Of a stretch of 64,000 nucleotides of DNA, positions 34,475-45,812 are shown one piece after another. The translations under genes and the position numbers were made by a program. The DNA comes from Desmodus rotundus (taxonomy: Eukaryota > Chordata > Mammalia > Chiroptera > Phyllostomidae). A model generated the notes under the pieces. That model was not told where the DNA came from. It made no database searches and saw only the letters and a program-made list of their open reading frames with translations. The DNA lies in contig NC_071390.1 in the NCBI RefSeq assembly GCF_022682495.2, forward strand, positions 171,703,220-171,767,219, read 5' to 3'. Within the stretch, counting starts at the first letter, position 1. Each line of letters opens with the position of its first letter.

Positions 34475-34695
34475 AAGAATGTGGTTCTAGAGCAAAAGCT
34501 AATGTTATAATGTAAGCTCCTACATTCTCCATCTGGGGGAATCGAGTGGGTCTCACTTAAATCCTTAGCCTCAGTTTCCTCATTTCTAAAATAAGAGTCA
34601 ATAGAAATCTTATTCATAACACAGTTGTAATGGTGAAATTGGGAACTTGGCGACAACAAAGTGCCTTATGAATATCAGGAATTAGGAATTTATTG
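34475..34695 (+). repeat. MIR SINE
   Basis: 'agaatgtggttctagagcaa', 'cttagcctcagtttcctcat' and 'ttctaaaataagagtcaata'. The minus-strand 129-codon frame across it is a shadow. Confidence 0.7.
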
Positions 34696-35375
34696 TCCCA
34701 TGTACACTCCTTCCACATTTCTAAAATGCAACAGCTCCAAAAGTGTCATTAGACCTGATATTACACTATTATGAATTCCTTTTTGGAGGGGAAAGCAGTC
34801 TCTTCCAGTCGTCTTCAGCTGTTTAGTCCCTTTCTCCTTGGTAAGAGGAAATGCAAGCACCAAGTGAACTGTGATAGCCTGCAGTGCGAAAGGGATAAAA
34901 GTGACCCGAACATGAACTGAAAAGGACCAAAGACCTCCTGAGCCAATTTCCCATGTCACCCAGCACCCATCTCTGTCAGTGAAATTTGGAAAAGAAGGCC
35001 AACGAACATGGCTTAAAATTTTTGTATGATTTATCGAGAGATGAATTTGAAACCTAAATATATATATATATATATATATAGTAACCTCTCCCCAAATTCC
35101 ACTTAAATGAAATTCTTCTGTGTGTTCTCTTGCCTTCTCTCTTACTGCTCTGGTCCCCACAACATTCAATCGAAGGTGCAAGGTAGCTCCCTTGCACTGG
35201 CCCTTTCTGTTTCCAGAAACACTTTGCCAACTGGTTCTTGACATGATGCACTCCTTGTCATTCTAGTCTCCGTTCAAAGGTCAAAACCACAGAAAGACCT
35301 TCGATAACCACCCAAATATAAAGACTTTCTCCATGATCTCTGTTATGTAATCCTGTTTCATTTTATTAACAGTAT
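34696..35375. other. Unassigned DNA with a (TA)n tract
   Basis: A pure TA run at about 35059-35080. The window's longest frame (184 codons, minus, 34690-35244) passes through it as IYIYIYI; no domain is recognised on either side. Confidence 0.45.
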
Positions 35376-35379
35376 TTGA

Positions 35380-35490
35380 AATAAGGAGACAGGGGAGGGA
35401 GGTGGGTTTGTCTGGGGTGGGGGGGGGAGGGGAGGGGAGAAAATGCAGACAACTGTAATTGAACAGCAATAAAAAAAAGAAAAAGAAATA
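35380..35490 (+). mobile_element. Young bat-type L1, extreme 3' end
   Basis: 'gaggtgggtttgtctggggt', a G-run, then 'gcagacaactgtaattgaac' and an A-rich tail. Only about 110 bp kept. Confidence 0.85.
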
Positions 35491-35639
35491 AGCTTGTTCA
35501 CTTGTTTACTAGATGGCTTATCCTACTAGATCTGGGCAGACAAAACTTTTCTATAAAAAGCTAGATAGTGAGCTGGATGTACAGCTTTGAGGTACATAAG
35601 GTCTGTTACAACTTCTCAACTCTAACGCTATAGTGAAAG

Positions 35640-35757
35640 TAGTTATAGGCAAAACAAAAATTAATTAGCGTGGCCGTGTAGCAATAAATCTTTATTTTCA
35701 AACACAGGCAGAAGCCGTATTTGGACTGAGGTTGTAGTCTGCTGACCCCAGTATTAG
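35640..35757. mobile_element. MER58-type hAT fragment
   Basis: 'gcaataaatctttattttca', 'aacacaggcagaagccgt' and 'gtagtctgctgacccca' are the end of a MER58-like element. Confidence 0.55.
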
Positions 35758-36279
35758 AATATTAAATCCCTGAAATTAGAATTCACTTGTCTTGCTTATT
35801 AGTCTCTCCTCTTTTCCTAGAACAATATTCGTTGAATACAGCAGGTTTTAACCAAATATTGTTGCACAAATAAATGCACCCATGCTGAGTTCTAGCAAAG
35901 AATCTCTTTGTAAAAAAAAACAGGGATGGAGGGGGAGAGTGGAGAAGATTTTCCCCTAACAATGTTTAAAATAAAATTTTACATATTTTCTTCTTTTATT
36001 TAACAGATAAGACATATCTAGAATTAAATTAATTATTTTATATTTCATCTTCATAGGAACTTTCTGTTATGTCCACCTACCAAGAAAAAAAAACTGAATC
36101 AAAAGATTTTGCTTAAAAAATTAATTTACTTTGAAAAGTAAGCCAGAGTGATTTAGGGCTTTTGAGAGAGTAATCAAATTGGATGACTAAAAATGACTGA
36201 GATTGCTGAAATGCAATTGCTGAGGAAAGGGGAGGATAATCAGACTCTAAACCTAAATCCAATCACAGCACCAGCAGTT
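35758..36279. other. Unassigned AT-rich DNA
   Basis: Nothing recognised. Confidence 0.35.
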
Positions 36280-36345
36280 AATTATTTCTGTGACTTCAGA
36301 GTCAGGCATTTTAATCCCAAGTCTCAGGTTTCTCATCTGTGAAAA
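36280..36345 (+). repeat. MIR SINE fragment
   Basis: 'atttctgtgacttcagagtc' and 'aggtttctcatctgtgaaa' are the MIR centre. Confidence 0.6.
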
Positions 36346-36409
36346 TACTGGGTTACTTCACAATAATAGGAACATACATGTATGCGTCCCTACTACACAA
36401 TTGTTTGAT

Positions 36410-36600
36410 TATCTTGCATATTATCTTACAGTATTATCTTGCACATATATTCTTACAATAACTCCAGTAAGGTGGAGACTCCATTTTACAGAGGAGGAAA
36501 GTGAGGCACAGAGGGCTTGAACAAATTTTCAAAACTGGCAAAACCAAGATAATTATTTAGATCTTGTTAATCCAGGCTTATGTCCTTAATCCTATACTTG
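36410..36600 (-). repeat. MIR SINE fragment
   Basis: Reverse MIR: 'ttacaataactccagtaag', 'ccattttacagaggaggaaa', 'gtgaggcacagagggcttg'. Confidence 0.8.
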
Positions 36601-36899
36601 GCTGCCTGATACCTAAGTCCCCAGTGAAATGAGGAGAGTCTATGAGTCTACAGCTTTCTGGCTATAATAAATGGATTTTTAGCATTTCAGTGTTTTTCTT
36701 GAAATCTTTTAGGTATCCTATAAGATCATCTTAATGAGACTTTCTAAAGTTTGAGTTGCTGGAGCAACAGCTAGCAGAAAGCAAAAACTACTGAAACGCA
36801 CAGAAGTATTTGGCAGCATGAAAATAAAGTGTTTATTCATGACAACAAAATACCAGTTGTGTGAGAATCTAGTTGTTAAGTTCTTTTAAAAAAGATTTT
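36601..36899. other. Unassigned DNA
   Basis: Nothing recognised. Confidence 0.3.
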
Positions 36900-36929
36900 T
36901 AAAGTCTTGGACCGGAGGAGATTTTTTGC

Positions 36930-37065
36930 ATCTTGAATACATTTTATAGGTAAAGAAAATAAAGCCTAGAAAAAGTTGATTTCCCAAGGCCTCGCAGATG
37001 GGTGGTCCCAGAATAGGAATCAGAGTTGACAGCCTGACTGCTGGCATGGTGTCCATTCCAAGTTC
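36930..37065 (-). repeat. MIR SINE fragment
   Basis: 'cattttataggtaaagaaaa', 'gatttcccaaggcctcgcag' and 'cagcctgactgctggcatgg' fit reversed MIR. Confidence 0.7.
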
Positions 37066-37209
37066 AAAAGCTAGTTCCTTCTCTAGATGGAACAAGAATG
37101 GAAGTATCCACCATTCAATGTGATTTTCTCATTAACACTGCTGTGTGGGGGGCGGGGATGGGGAGAGGGAGAGAGAATGAGATGAGAGTACAGAAGCAGA
37201 GGTCCAGAT

Positions 37210-37435
37210 TAAGGCTGAATTGTGTGCTGAGGACTATGCTAGGCATTTACATGGATAGTCCCACCTCCAATCACGTTGTAAGTTGGTATTATTGTCATTA
37301 TAATCGTTTTACACATGAGGAAACTGAGCTAAGAGAGATTAGATAATTTGTTCGAAGACACATAGTTTGTGGCTGTAGAGAAGTAATTTTAACTCAAGAA
37401 TGTGATTCTGTGACCCACATTTTCAAAATCTGTGC
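37210..37435 (-). repeat. MIR SINE, near full length
   Basis: 'actatgctaggcatttacat', 'cgttttacacatgaggaaac', 'gaagacacatagtttgtgg' and 'gtgattctgtgacccac'. Three MIRs within 1 kb point to an old, little-disturbed region. Confidence 0.82.
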
Positions 37436-38312
37436 AAACATACATCCTAAACGTGCATCCTTGAGACACCAGCGCTATCACCTGAGGTTCTCACTATCGA
37501 CTCGCATCACTTTGGGTGGCAGGCTAATCACTAAGATGATGATAATTGTATTTGGTTCCCCAGAGAGAGGTTATGAAAATGTTTCCTCAGTGTGTCTGGT
37601 AATTAAATACATTTTGGAAATGCTGACTTAAACCAAGATAAACACATTTTGTTGGTTTACTTTTGCTTGCTTGAGGGGATCCTCATAACCTAAACTTTCT
37701 AAAGAACTTGCAAATCTGGAAGAGGAGACTTAGTACCCAGAATTTTCTAAATGTATTTTCCTGTAAAACACTTCCAATCTATACTTTTTGAAATATCTCT
37801 TAATATTTTCATGAACTAATACTTCATATTTACTTTATTTTTGACATTAATGAAAAAGTTTAGAAAGTGGGGCATCATATGAATGCCTCTCATCATTTTG
37901 CTCAATTCCAAACATTGATACACAAAATATGAAAATTTGATGACAGGAAAGAAAGATAATAAAAGTTTTGAAATAAAAGGTACAATTAGCAAGAGGAGAT
38001 TATATAGACCGTGACCAAATATCACACCCTGCACATTGTAGGCAAAGGAGAAGCAGGCACAGGCAGACAACAAGATAAGGAGAGCATCAAATCAGCAGGG
38101 AAGGCATGCTCAACACCTATGCCCAACACCTACAGCAGTGGTTCCATTGGTACTTAATGTATCACCCTGTGAACTTTTCTTAGGTGTGGTGTCACATCTC
38201 AATAAATAAATAAAAGAAAATTTTCTCTACTGAAGATACTTATTACTATGGTAGCATCTGTCACATTGGTCTTCTTGGGTCAGGAAGCTAAGAGCAAAGC
38301 AAGGTATACCTT
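37436..38312. other. Unassigned DNA
   Basis: Nothing firm; a MER5-like scrap is possible at about 37470-37620. Confidence 0.35.
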
Positions 38313-38766
38313 TGCTGTATGTTAAATTGTGTCCCTCAAAAAAATATATTCAAGTCCTAACTCTTGATACTTGTGAATGTGACCTTATTTGGCAAAAGGA
38401 TCTTTCATGATGTGAATAGGTTAAAATGAGGTTGTACTGAATTAGGGTGGGTCCCAATCCAGTATGACTGGTATTCTAATCAGAAGGGGAAAATCTAGAC
38501 ACAGAGACACCCAGGAGAAAGCCACAGGGCCATAGATGCAGAGATTGGAGTAATGATTTTACAAGTCAAGGAACTCCAAGGATTGCCAGCAGCCAGTAGA
38601 AACTAGGAAGCAGCAAAGAAAAGTCCTTCCCTAGAGACTTCTGAGAGATCAAGATCTCCCAGCTCCTTGATTTCGGCCTCTAGAATCATGGGAGAATAAA
38701 TGTTTGTCGTAAGCCACCAAATCAGTGCTACTTTTTTTTTTCCCAGAAACCCTGGCAAAATGAAAC
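38313..38766 (+). mobile_element. MLT1-type MaLR LTR
   Basis: Reads the MLT1 LTR in order: 'taaattgtgtccctcaaaa', 'gtgaatgtgaccttatttgg', 'gggtcccaatccagtatgac', 'aactccaaggattgccagc', 'agaataaatgtttgtcg'. A polyadenylation-like AATAAA lies at about 38695. Solo LTR, no internal region on either side; an old endogenous retrotransposon relic. Confidence 0.85.
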
Positions 38767-40194
38767 AACCTTGATTCTAATTATAAGCATAAGCAAGATC
38801 ACAATTCTCAAGCAACAGCACAAATGACCACATGTGGACTAGAGTTTTGACTCTTGAAAACATAAGGTTATGATTCCAGACAATAAAATTATATTTTCTG
38901 CACAAGTAATACTACAGGCAGAAAGTGAACAAGTAAGTAGCACAATAGCTATGAGGGCAACTTAATATTTCTACAGTCATTGCCAAAGTTTCTAGTACTT
39001 GAAAGTTTACTGTGAAAGCAAAACAAAAGGTGAGGATCATTAAAAATGGGTGTCAGGTACAACCACATGGCTATAACATTGAGACAACAGTGAAGAGCAG
39101 AAGAATAAAGAATAAGTACTAAGAAGTACGATTCGAACTCTTAGATCTGGATCTGCAGAAGGCCACGGCGAAACAGAGAGCAATAACCGATGGTGTCCTC
39201 ATAATACAATGTGACATATGGGGTTGGGGTAGCAAAGCTATTGACCTGACCCAGCAGAGGGTACCTATGGGCAACTAATGGGAAATATTACCACTTGCAC
39301 TTTTTATCAATATAGTTACGTAGGCAGGAGGATTTCCTGGGAACAGATACTGAGACTGAAGCTTGCACAGATGTGATGTATTGGTGAATGCTCTAGGGAA
39401 CATCTGTGAGGGTGACAGATGCAGGGTGGGGCTGAGGAAGAAGCTGAACTGAAATGCTGGTGATCTCAGATGGCCTTCAGCATCATCCCTGTTTAGAAAA
39501 AATGGTGTGGGCTGCCCCAGCCATGGGAGCAGCCATGGGAAGGAGGCTGTTTTTGATTGAGGGCAATTACCAAAAAGGGATGACACCCTTTTCTCTCTCC
39601 ATGGGAAAGAAGTTGCACACCATAGAAAGAAAGCACTGTGATTAGAAATGAAAATTTAATATCTGAAAATAATATTTATGCAGGTATGCCAACATTTGTA
39701 GGTGTCACTGCAGCTGAAGAGCATGGCCCTGATCTTCCTGGTAGTCAGGGTAAAACGGGAAACAGGATGTGTAATATTGTTATCCACGCCAGAGAGGAGA
39801 AAGCAAACCAACTCCTTACAGGGAATTAAGCTTTTTTTAGTATCCATTAAAAAATAAGACGGGCACATCAATGTTATCAGGTAGAACAGAATGGCACAAA
39901 GAAATAATGCTTTCAAACCATTTTCTTTACAACACATTCAATAGTACATTTTATGTAGTTGTTTCTTGTAAATATTGGGGGAGACAGAGTAACCAAAGAT
40001 GAAATAAGTGAAGGTTTTCTTTTCTCCAAAGCACCGGATTAATGTGACCCAATATGCAGAATTCTGGTGCCACACTTAAGTTCTAAATTTAGACCTTAAA
40101 TTTGCAGAGGAGTCTGTCCATCTCATGACCTTTAGAAATTTAAAGCCAAATAATCTTTCCTCTGGGCAAAAACTTCCATGGGAGCAGGCTCCTG
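38767..40194. other. Unassigned DNA
   Basis: About 1.4 kb without a recognised family. Opposing frames at 39275-39645 and 39638-39937 have no recognisable domain. Confidence 0.4.
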
Positions 40195-40278
40195 ATCCTT
40201 TGTAACTGTTTTCCCAGCAGCTATCACAGCACCTGGTCCATGGTAGAGGCTCAGATGTTTGTTGAATGAATGAATGGT
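40195..40278 (+). repeat. L2 LINE extreme 3' end
   Basis: 'agcacctggtccatggtaga', 'ggctcagatgtttgttgaat' and the terminal 'gaatgaatgg' are the L2 3' terminus. Confidence 0.75.
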
Positions 40279-40313
40279 TGATATGGTTTCCCTCATACTA
40301 GTAAGCAGTCTAA

Positions 40314-40340
40314 GGGTGTGTGTGTGTGTGTGTGTATGTG
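40314..40340. repeat. (GT)n microsatellite
   Basis: About ten GT units with one TAT interruption. Confidence 0.9.
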
Positions 40341-40434
40341 TTATGAGCAAGCATGGAGTTTCAAGGGTGATTTCAATAATGTTAGAATCTGGATAAGCAG
40401 AAGGCAGAGTAAGAGGAAATGATTTTCGATGGAG

Positions 40435-40580
40435 CAAAATTATGGAAGGCCTTGAAAGCAGTAAAAGAGATTTATACTTGAAGACATAAGAAAGGGGGAG
40501 CCGATGAAGTTTTTAAAAAGGGCACAAGATAAAAGCATTGTCTAAAATAAATGATCTTGGCAGCAGAAAAGTGAAAAACA
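40435..40580 (-). repeat. Possible L2 LINE piece
   Basis: 'tggaaggccttgaaagcagt' and 'gggagccgatgaagttttta' match the reversed L2 run in front of its 3' end. Confidence 0.45.
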
Positions 40581-40929
40581 ACTTTTTCCATCGAACAAGT
40601 TGTTTCCAACAAGGACTGTTTCACATTTTATTTTTAAACTAATTTTAGTCAAACCAGTTGTTCTTGTGGACAAAATTATTTTAGGAGATATTTTCCTTAA
40701 TCACAAAAAAATTAATTTGCTGTATAAATATACAAAACATGGGAAAAATCATACCGAATCATCCCCAGAGGAACTGATTGTTGATGTGCCTCCCACCTTT
40801 TTTCTCTGTATTTTAAGGAGTCGAGCTCAGACCATGGAGAAAATTTCACCTCGATATTTCTGTAGTTTATAATATGTACTTTTCTGTTATTAGAAACCCT
40901 TCAAAAACATAATTTTATAATTTTAACCA
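40581..40929. other. Unassigned AT-rich DNA
   Basis: Nothing recognised. Confidence 0.3.
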
Positions 40930-41270
40930 TTTAAACATTTTTGTAATATTCACTTATATGAATCATCCATAATGTACTTAACCATTTATTTAGTGTTAGA
41001 TATTTAAGGTGTTTTGTCCTTTAATTTTTTAATTTGGTACATTAATAATTAATGTTTCTATAAGCATACTATGCATAAACCTTTGTGCATATTTCAGATT
41101 ATTTATTTAACAAAATATTCCTAGGAAGGGAACTACTAGCTCAGAAAACTTTAATATTTTGACATATATTTCTAAAATGTTTTCCACAAAAGTTGTATCA
41201 GTTTGTACTCTCCCCACTTGTATAAGATTTTACTACTATTCTACACCCTCCTTACCATGGTGTATTTCTA
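40930..41270 (-). mobile_element. L1M LINE, left part
   Basis: Reversed old L1: 'cctttgtgcatatttcagat', 'ctaggaagggaactactagc', 'gttgtatcagtttgtactct'. Interrupted by the young L1 that follows; likely resumes at about 41999. Confidence 0.65.
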
Positions 41271-41470
41271 TGGAAAAGAAAAGTAGGAGCTCATCCCCTT
41301 TGTGACAACACAGATGGAACTGGAGAGCATTATGCTAAGTGAAATAAGCCAGGCGGTGAGGGACAAATACCACATGATCTAACCTTTAACTGGAACATAA
41401 GCAATAGAAGAAAAAAAGCAAACAAAATATAACCAGAGACATTGAAGTTAAGAACAATCTAACAATAGCC

Positions 41471-41487
41471 GGGGGGGGGGGGGGGGG
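41471..41487 (+). repeat. Uninterrupted G run
   Basis: Seventeen G in a row inside the first L1 3' UTR copy; the matching position of the second copy reads 'gccagaagagagtgggga' instead. Confidence 0.95.
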
Positions 41488-41688
41488 ACAGTGGGAAGAG
41501 GGGATTACAGGAACTACTATAAAGGACACATGGAAAAAACCAAGAGGGAGGGTGGAGATGGGTGTCGGAGGGGGGTTCGGCTGGGGTGGGGTGGAGGGAC
41601 AGGGAGAAAAGGCATACAACTGTAATTGAATAACAATAAAAATTTTTTTAAAAAGTAACAAATAAAAAGTTGAACTACTAAAAAAAAA

Positions 41689-41715
41689 AAAATATATATA
41701 TATATATATATGTAT
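41689..41715. repeat. (AT)n microsatellite
   Basis: Follows an A run and separates the two L1 3' UTR copies. Confidence 0.95.
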
Positions 41716-41998
41716 ATAACCAGAGACATTGAAGTTAAGAACAATCTAACAACAGCCAGAAGAGAGTGGGGAGGGGAGAGTGGAGAGAGGGGATTATAGG
41801 AACTACTATAAAGGACACATGGACAAAATCAAGGGGGAGGGTGGAGGTGGGGGAGCGAGGTGGGTTTGGCTGGGGTGGGGTGGAGGGATGGGGAGAAAAT
41901 GCAGACAACTGTAATTGAATAACAATTTTACAAAATAAATAAATAAAATCTTTTTAAAAATCTATGCGATAAATTGCAAAAAAAGAAAAAGAAAAGTA

Positions 41999-42150
41999 CT
42001 ACTGACTGGATGGACAGGCAATCGATTATATTTGATCATGGCTTCAATTTAAATTTCTTTCATTTTCAATGAGTTTCAGCATTTTACTCGTGTTCATTTT
42101 TTTTACTTTGTAAATTCTCTTTTCTCTTTTCTTCACTCTTTAACTCAACA
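41999..42150 (-). mobile_element. L1M LINE, right part
   Basis: 'gattatatttgatcatggct', 'tttaaatttctttcattttc' and 'gagtttcagcattttactcg' resemble old L1 ORF2 end in reverse, continuing the piece left of the young L1. Confidence 0.5.
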
Positions 42151-45009
42151 TTTCAGTAATAATATTTGTGTCATCCTAGGTCTGTTATGAGTTTATTCTA
42201 TACTAAAGCAACTAATCTAATGCAGGTTGTATTAGTTGAACAGAGATAGAAATAATTTACTTGTTAATATATTAATTTTCTTTTTGTGATTTCTTCCATT
42301 GTTTTTAATTAAAATGTTTTCCATTTCTAGATTTGATTCACTTTCACTTCTTGTATGTGCCTATATTTTAAAATACAAGTCTTTATTCCATCTGGAATTT
42401 CTTTTGGTGCATGGAGTGAAATAATAATACACCAGCCAGGGGCCATGATGATGAACAAAGAAACAGGTGGGTGTCCCTGTGGCCGTCCCACCAAAAGAGA
42501 GTCAGAGTATCACTCACTTCTTTGCTTAATAGTTTAAAATCGGAGTCACGAGCTAGCAGATGCAATTTCTGAAGCCCAGGTCACATGGTCTCATCTACCA
42601 TCAAAGGAGGCTGGGACACTGTCCCAAAATGTGACTTTGGAAAAGCAGAATTTATAATGCGGGAAGTTCTCCAAACAACCCGTGGGTGTTCAAAAGATGT
42701 TGAGTTGCCAAAAAGTGATAAACAACCCCATATAGATGAGAAAGTAAATAAGCCATGGTTTCAAATAGCTTGCTAATTGTGCCACTATCACACATTAAGT
42801 AATCTTTCATTTCTCCATGGATGTGCCATTCCTTTGATATAACATGTTAAATTACTATATGTAGTAGAATAGGTTTCTGGTTTGAGTACAATTTTTAATA
42901 GTACTCTAGACATTCAGGAAATTTAATGTACAAGCTGGAAGTCAGTCATGACCCACACATACATGGCCCTTTATGTGTTACAACAGTGACTTTATTTGTA
43001 TTCATCTTGCAATTTTTAAAGTGTGCCTCCAGTATTATTAGGTATTTAGCATTTCTTCCTTCTCAAACAATTAAAGCTAACTGCAGTACCCAGAACCTGT
43101 GCTCTTAACTACTGATACCAATGTTATCTTTACTTTGAAAGAGATGAAGGGAAAGAAAGCAATATCTCACTAACGCTGTAAATACGTTGACTGATTGATG
43201 TACCCTGATGAGAAATTCTATCAGTTGCCATGTTCCAATGGTGCAGACAACTATACATGTACTTTGGTGATGACTTGCTTCCCTAGGCAGTTTATATTCT
43301 GGTTCACTGAGGATGTAGAATCATCTCTCTCATGACCACAAAGTCACTTAGCACATTCCACCAATTTCCCCCAAGATCACAGAATCAGAATACCAGATGA
43401 AATCAGCAGCTCTCAAGAAGTTTACCAAGTAATTTTTTAAAAAGATGTTTCATTTAGCTCTTATATCTTAGCCTTGTTGAGCATAAGCCCAACATGTAAG
43501 TCCCCTTATGGTTCTAATTACAGTGCTTATGGTGGAGAAGGAAATTGAAGGAAGAAATTAAAAATTGCACACTCAATGGGATTTTGAATGGAGCACATTA
43601 AAAGTCTGACTTTAATGTGGGAAATTAAAAACTACATTCCATTACCTGTGGAATAATAATTCTCACATATAGCTGCAGAATATAGTTCTAATTTATAGCT
43701 TGCCTCAAGAGTCCGAGGCACCATCTAAAATTCTTTTCATCCTTGAAGAATAAGTGTTATTTTCAGTTTCAAAGATAAGGAAAAGATGGAGCATTTTTTT
43801 CCCAACCCAGATGCCCATTTTTTAATTCCATGCTTTCCCCACCATTCGGGAGTCATTGAGGCAAACGTCTCAACATCCTCTCATTTCTCTTCCCTTCCCC
43901 CTGTATTTGATAGTGATGGGTCCACCTTGGCCATCAACTACGTGAAGATCAAATCAATGAGGGAGTCAGGCATCTTTGTGAGATTTCAGAGACCAGGAAT
44001 ACAAGTGATTCCTGACTTTAAATACTGCAATACTGATGTACTAAAGTTCCACTTTTTATATGGATTTTGTTATAAATGACCATAAATGGCCAGGAACCTA
44101 TAAGTATATTAAAAATGTAGGATGTGGTCAGTTAAAATAAAAATATTAGCAAAAATGTTCTTAAAAATCCTATACTTTTTCTAGAAAGCACTTCCCAAAT
44201 GGTATTAATTATATTTCGTTATAGAGATAAACCTGAAAGGATGATTTTAGCAATCACTTCTCACTAGTAACCGATGTGAACCACTGGAATGTGTTCATTG
44301 ATGTTCCAGCTTCATTCCAGGCTATAACCTATAGTTCACGTTCACCCCATCAGAACAACACTCACATTAGCAAATTAGCAGCAACCAGCAGGGCAGCCCG
44401 CAGATTTTTCTTCTCTCTGAAAACATCGGAATTGGAAAAATTGATACGGTGTGGGATTTCATTGATATACCAGGGGTCATGCCTTTCCTTGCTCCACTCA
44501 TACAACTTATCTTCCCGCCCTGATGCCTGAAGAGGGCGACCTTCTTCTCAGGCCACATGAGCAATGTGGATAATGTTCACTAAAGGATGGCGTAGAAGAG
44601 AGATGGACGAAAGCAAGTCCTAGAAATTTGAAGCTGTCGGAAGGAGCATAGGACAGAAAGACAATTTTCATCAAAGAGGACTTACACAGCTATAATCCCC
44701 CTCATTATTTGACAGCTATGAGTCAAGACTAAAATATACTGTTGGGCAAGTGACATCATATTGGGGACTAAGTGAGGCATGGAGAGTCACAAAAGGTAAA
44801 ATTATCCTTGTTCATACTATATCAGATATTTATGTATTATGGAAAAGATGAATTGGCAAAAATGTAGACTGCCTAAAATGCATCTAGATGGTAATATTTT
44901 TAAGGCACTAACCCATATCTGTGTGTTTGTTATTGTCACCGTTGTTACCTTCACGAGTTGTGGATTTTATGGAAATTCTATAGCTGAATAATGCCTATTA
45001 TGGTGCTAT
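42151..45009. other. Unassigned DNA
   Basis: Nearly 2.9 kb with no confident repeat. Frames of 60-97 codons occur (for example 43786-44079) but none has a recognised domain. The latter includes 'gtatttgatag' before a GC-normal stretch that looks slightly exon-like; not convincing. Confidence 0.4.
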
Positions 45010-45017
45010 TTAATGTT

Positions 45018-45044
45018 ACCAAGTGATTTATCAAATCACTTGGT
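45018..45044. other. Perfect 12 bp hairpin with 3-base loop
   Basis: ACCAAGTGATTT at 45018-45029 and its exact reverse complement AAATCACTTGGT at 45033-45044. Not followed by a T run, so no terminator reading. Sits in AT-rich DNA. Confidence 0.85.
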
Positions 45045-45309
45045 TTTCAAATATAGCATATTATAGTATTCAAATATAATACTTAAATTTTTAATTTTTT
45101 AATAATTTTTTTAATTTAAATAAAATTTTTATTGAAATGAGCATTGAACATTCTTTACTTTACATATTTGAAATACACAGTTTCCCCCACAAAATTAAAC
45201 TCAACAAATGTTAAAAACAGTGAGTTTAATCATTAATTATTAAGCCCCTTGGTGTGTCTATACCAATTTGTTTTTAGTGAAACTGATTTATAAAGACTGA
45301 CTGCATACT

Positions 45310-45812
45310 GAAAAAATACCTCTTCTTGACCAAACTCTAGTCGGGTTCTTCTGAATCCTCTTCCAAACTGGGCTGTGACTGTTGGGCTTCCTTCATTCTA
45401 TTGTCTAGTTTATTGTCTAATGTCTTGTCTAATTTTAGCAAGAATCCCAATAAGCTGGTTAAGCAGAATCCCCCATCCTCAATACCTGATCACCCTCTCT
45501 ATCTAATAGGAGGGTTTTTCATCCTCCACCATTCCCTAGATAATGTCTAATGACTGTGGCCTGGCTTCAGCAAAAATTATGTGAGGTTGTTTCAGCCAGA
45601 ATCCTCTCTTATCCTTGTTTTCTCTTAGTGTTTTCCAGCCACTGAAGCTCACTCTGCTCCTTGGCTATGCATCCCCACTTGTTCTTGTTATATTCAGAGT
45701 TGAGTCCAGTCTCTCTTCCCTGCTGCAAAACCCCACTGCAGGGATCTGTGCCCCAATCATGGTCCTGAATAAAGTCTGTATGACAGGTCTTTAACAAGAG
45801 TCACAAATAACC
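45310..45812 (+). mobile_element. ERV-type solo LTR
   Basis: About 500 bp. 5' region resembles the piece at 19.4 kb. The 3' half holds a degraded TATA-like 'ggctatgcatcccc' at about 45662, 'cagagttgagtccagtctct', and a polyadenylation signal AATAAA at 45769 in 'ctgaataaagtctgtatgac'. No gag, pol or env remnants flank it, so it is a solo LTR left by recombination or a fragment. Confidence 0.7.

Larger units (their letters stand above)
41271..41990 (+). mobile_element. Young bat-type L1 with duplicated 3' UTR
   Basis: From 'gacaacacagatggaactgg' and 'ctaagtgaaataagccaggc' (end of ORF2) into a 3' UTR ending near 41655, then a TA-rich spacer, then a second 3' UTR copy from 41716 to about 41955. 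The repeated unit starts with 'ataaccagagacattgaag' at 41429 and again at 41716, 287 bases apart. Flanking AAAAGAAAAGTA on both sides (about 41275 and 41985) suggests one insertion event. Confidence 0.85.

Noticed and set aside
34690..35244. Longest open frame (184 codons, minus strand)
   Set aside because: It runs through a (TA)n tract, has no recognised domain and no supporting context; consistent with chance.
37205..37440. CRISPR-like or clustered repeat reading of the closely spaced MIRs at 36.3-37.4 kb
   Set aside because: They are independent, diverged SINE copies without regular spacing or conserved repeat units.
43880..44078. Exon-like stretch after a pyrimidine tract and AG
   Set aside because: No known protein recognised, no convincing donor site; a tract plus AG is common by chance.
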